This document shows positions 4,168 through 5,065 of a stretch of 5,065 nt of DNA, piece after piece. The notes beneath the pieces were generated by a model. The model searched no databases and was not told the DNA's origin. It saw only the letters and a program-made list of their open reading frames with translations. Position 1 is the first letter of the stretch; every line of letters starts with the position of its first letter. The stretch comes from Chloroflexota bacterium (GTDB lineage: Bacteria > Chloroflexota > Anaerolineae > Anaerolineales > DRKV01). The position numbers were made by a program, and so were the translations under genes. The stretch spans positions 1-5,065 of the forward strand of contig DRKV01000433.1 in NCBI GenBank assembly GCA_011051635.1. The letters are read 5' to 3'.

Positions 4168-4931
4168 CGATAACTAGCCTGTCCGGACTGGGCATCGTGG
4201 CCTTGTTTCTCCTGCTCATGCTGTTGTTTGCTTTCACAGGGCAGAAGAAATCCCGGCTGCCGTTGCGCCCCATTCCGGCCTTCAAACGGTTGTGGCGCAC
4301 CATCGGGCTGGCCGTCGAGGACGGCACCCGCCTGCATCTTTCCGTGGGGCGCGGGGCTGTCAACGCCCCGGAAAGCGCCAGCGCTTTCGTGGGCCTGCGC
4401 ATGGTGCAGCGCATTATGCGGACGGTTTCCATCAGCGACCGACACCCGATTGTCACCAGCGGCGACGGGGCATTGAATATCCTCAGCCGGGACACCTTGC
4501 AGGCATCTTACAAAGCCATGGGGCAGGCCGGTCAATATCGCCCTTCAGCAGGGAGACTTACAGGGCCAACTCCCTTCTCCTTTGCGTCTGGCGTGATGTC
4601 GGTCATCGCCGACGAGGAAGTCTCGGCTAACGTGCTCATCGGCCATTTCGGGCCGGAAGTAGCCTTGATTTTGGAGGCCGGTGACCGAAAAAACAACCTC
4701 ACCCTGGCGGGCAGCGACCATCTGCCGGGACAGGCTGTCCTGTACGCTGCTGCTCAAGAACCGCTCATCGGCGAGGAGGTCTACGCGGGAGGCGCATACC
4801 TGCAAGCCGGCAACGCTCATACCGCCAGTTTGCAGGCCCAGGACGTCCTGCGCTGGCTGGTGATTCTCGTCATCCTGGGGGGAGCGGTACTGCACTTTCT
4901 GGGTTTAGGCAATCTAATTCCCATCGGGTAG
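4164..4931 (+). CDS. DUF6754-like membrane protein
   Basis: This is a 255-residue protein with a hydrophobic helix at each end: about 5-25 (GLGIVALFLLLMLLFAF) and about 230-247. Between them lies a soluble domain of about 200 residues. The family resemblance, recalled and not searched, is to DUF6754 proteins of Chloroflexota: a basic KRLWRTIGLAVEDGTRLHLSVGRG block (41-64), a central DEEVSANVLIGHFGPEVALILEAG block (150-173) and LIGEEVYAGGAYLQ (201-214) before the second helix. The function of that family is unknown to me. The start is fixed by the ATGA overlap with the preceding gene, and AGGAAAGAG lies 9-17 bases upstream as a weak ribosome site. The next gene begins 7 bp after the stop, so the three genes form one operon. 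Two terminal anchors suggest a loop or lumenal-type domain held at the membrane, but its side is undetermined. Confidence 0.87.
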   Translation: MTITSLSGLGIVALFLLLMLLFAFTGQKKSRLPLRPIPAFKRLWRTIGLAVEDGTRLHLSVGRGAVNAPESASAFVGLRMVQRIMRTVSISDRHPIVTSGDGALNILSRDTLQASYKAMGQAGQYRPSAGRLTGPTPFSFASGVMSVIADEEVSANVLIGHFGPEVALILEAGDRKNNLTLAGSDHLPGQAVLYAAAQEPLIGEEVYAGGAYLQAGNAHTASLQAQDVLRWLVILVILGGAVLHFLGLGNLIPIG

Positions 4932-4938
4932 GTGGAAT

Positions 4939-5065
4939 GTGAAATTCAAAGCACCCATTGCAACCGTTTTTGCCATTGCGGCAGGGTTCATCGTCTTGAT
5001 AGGATACTTCGTCGAGACCCCGATACTGCTGGCCGTACGCACGGCGCTCCTGCAATGGGGCATTC
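4939..5065 (+). CDS. N-terminus of a membrane protein, GTG start (partial, cut by right edge)
   Basis: An open frame begins at GTG (4939-4941), 7 bp after the stop of the DUF6754-like gene, and runs 42 codons to the edge. It reads MKFKAPIATVFAIAAGF and continues IVLIGYFVETPILLAVR: a short basic N-terminus and a hydrophobic helix at about 6-25, then a second hydrophobic stretch from about 28. TAGGTGG (4929-4935) immediately upstream overlaps the previous stop and could serve as ribosome site, though the spacing is short. The overlapping ATG at 4937 meets TGA at once, so GTG is the only sensible start. It is too incomplete to assign; it most likely continues as a multi-helix protein of the same membrane module. 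Confidence 0.75.
   Translation, partial: MKFKAPIATVFAIAAGFIVLIGYFVETPILLAVRTALLQWGI

Overview
The window looks like a chromosomal segment of a GC-rich member of the Chloroflexota, most likely an Anaerolineae-type bacterium. This rests on the DUF6754-type membrane protein and its partners, the receiver plus roadblock architecture, heptamer and octamer repeats between genes, and weak or absent Shine-Dalgarno sequences. It is a judgement from gene content, not a database match.

Layout, left to right. (1) Bases 1-791, minus strand: the first 263 codons of DNA polymerase I (polA), covering the 5'-3' exonuclease domain, cut by the window edge. (2) Bases 792-920: a gene gap made almost wholly of two abutting tandem arrays, a 7-bp unit (796-879) and an 8-bp unit (880-927). 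They reach from 4 bp before the polA start codon into the stop codon of the gene upstream. (3) Bases 921-2417, minus strand: a multidomain protein with a degenerate response-regulator receiver, a roadblock/LC7-like domain, a long Pro/Glu-rich linker and a C-terminal IS200/IS605 TnpA (Y1 HUH) domain. The catalytic Tyr appears to be Phe. This is the most unusual gene here. (4) Bases 2418-2771: a divergent intergenic region with promoters at both ends and four strong, unrelated hairpins between them. (5) Bases 2772-3566, plus strand: a two-helix membrane protein of an unnamed family. (6) Bases 3567-3906: a second hairpin cluster, partly bracketed by a 16-bp direct repeat, followed by two promoter-like elements. 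(7) Bases 3907-5065, plus strand: a tight operon of a small protein, a DUF6754-like membrane protein (ATGA overlap) and the start of another membrane protein, cut by the right edge.

How the parts may relate. The HUH-transposase-like gene lies directly upstream of polA on the same strand and is probably cotranscribed with it, because no promoter is visible in the repeat-filled gap. Its own promoter is placed so that the mRNA would be nearly leaderless. Y1 transposase domains recognise DNA hairpins, and here a probably inactive one sits beside a cluster of hairpins. A retired transposase reused as a hairpin-binding regulatory protein is therefore a testable idea, but it is inference. The right-hand operon looks like an uncharacterised membrane module.
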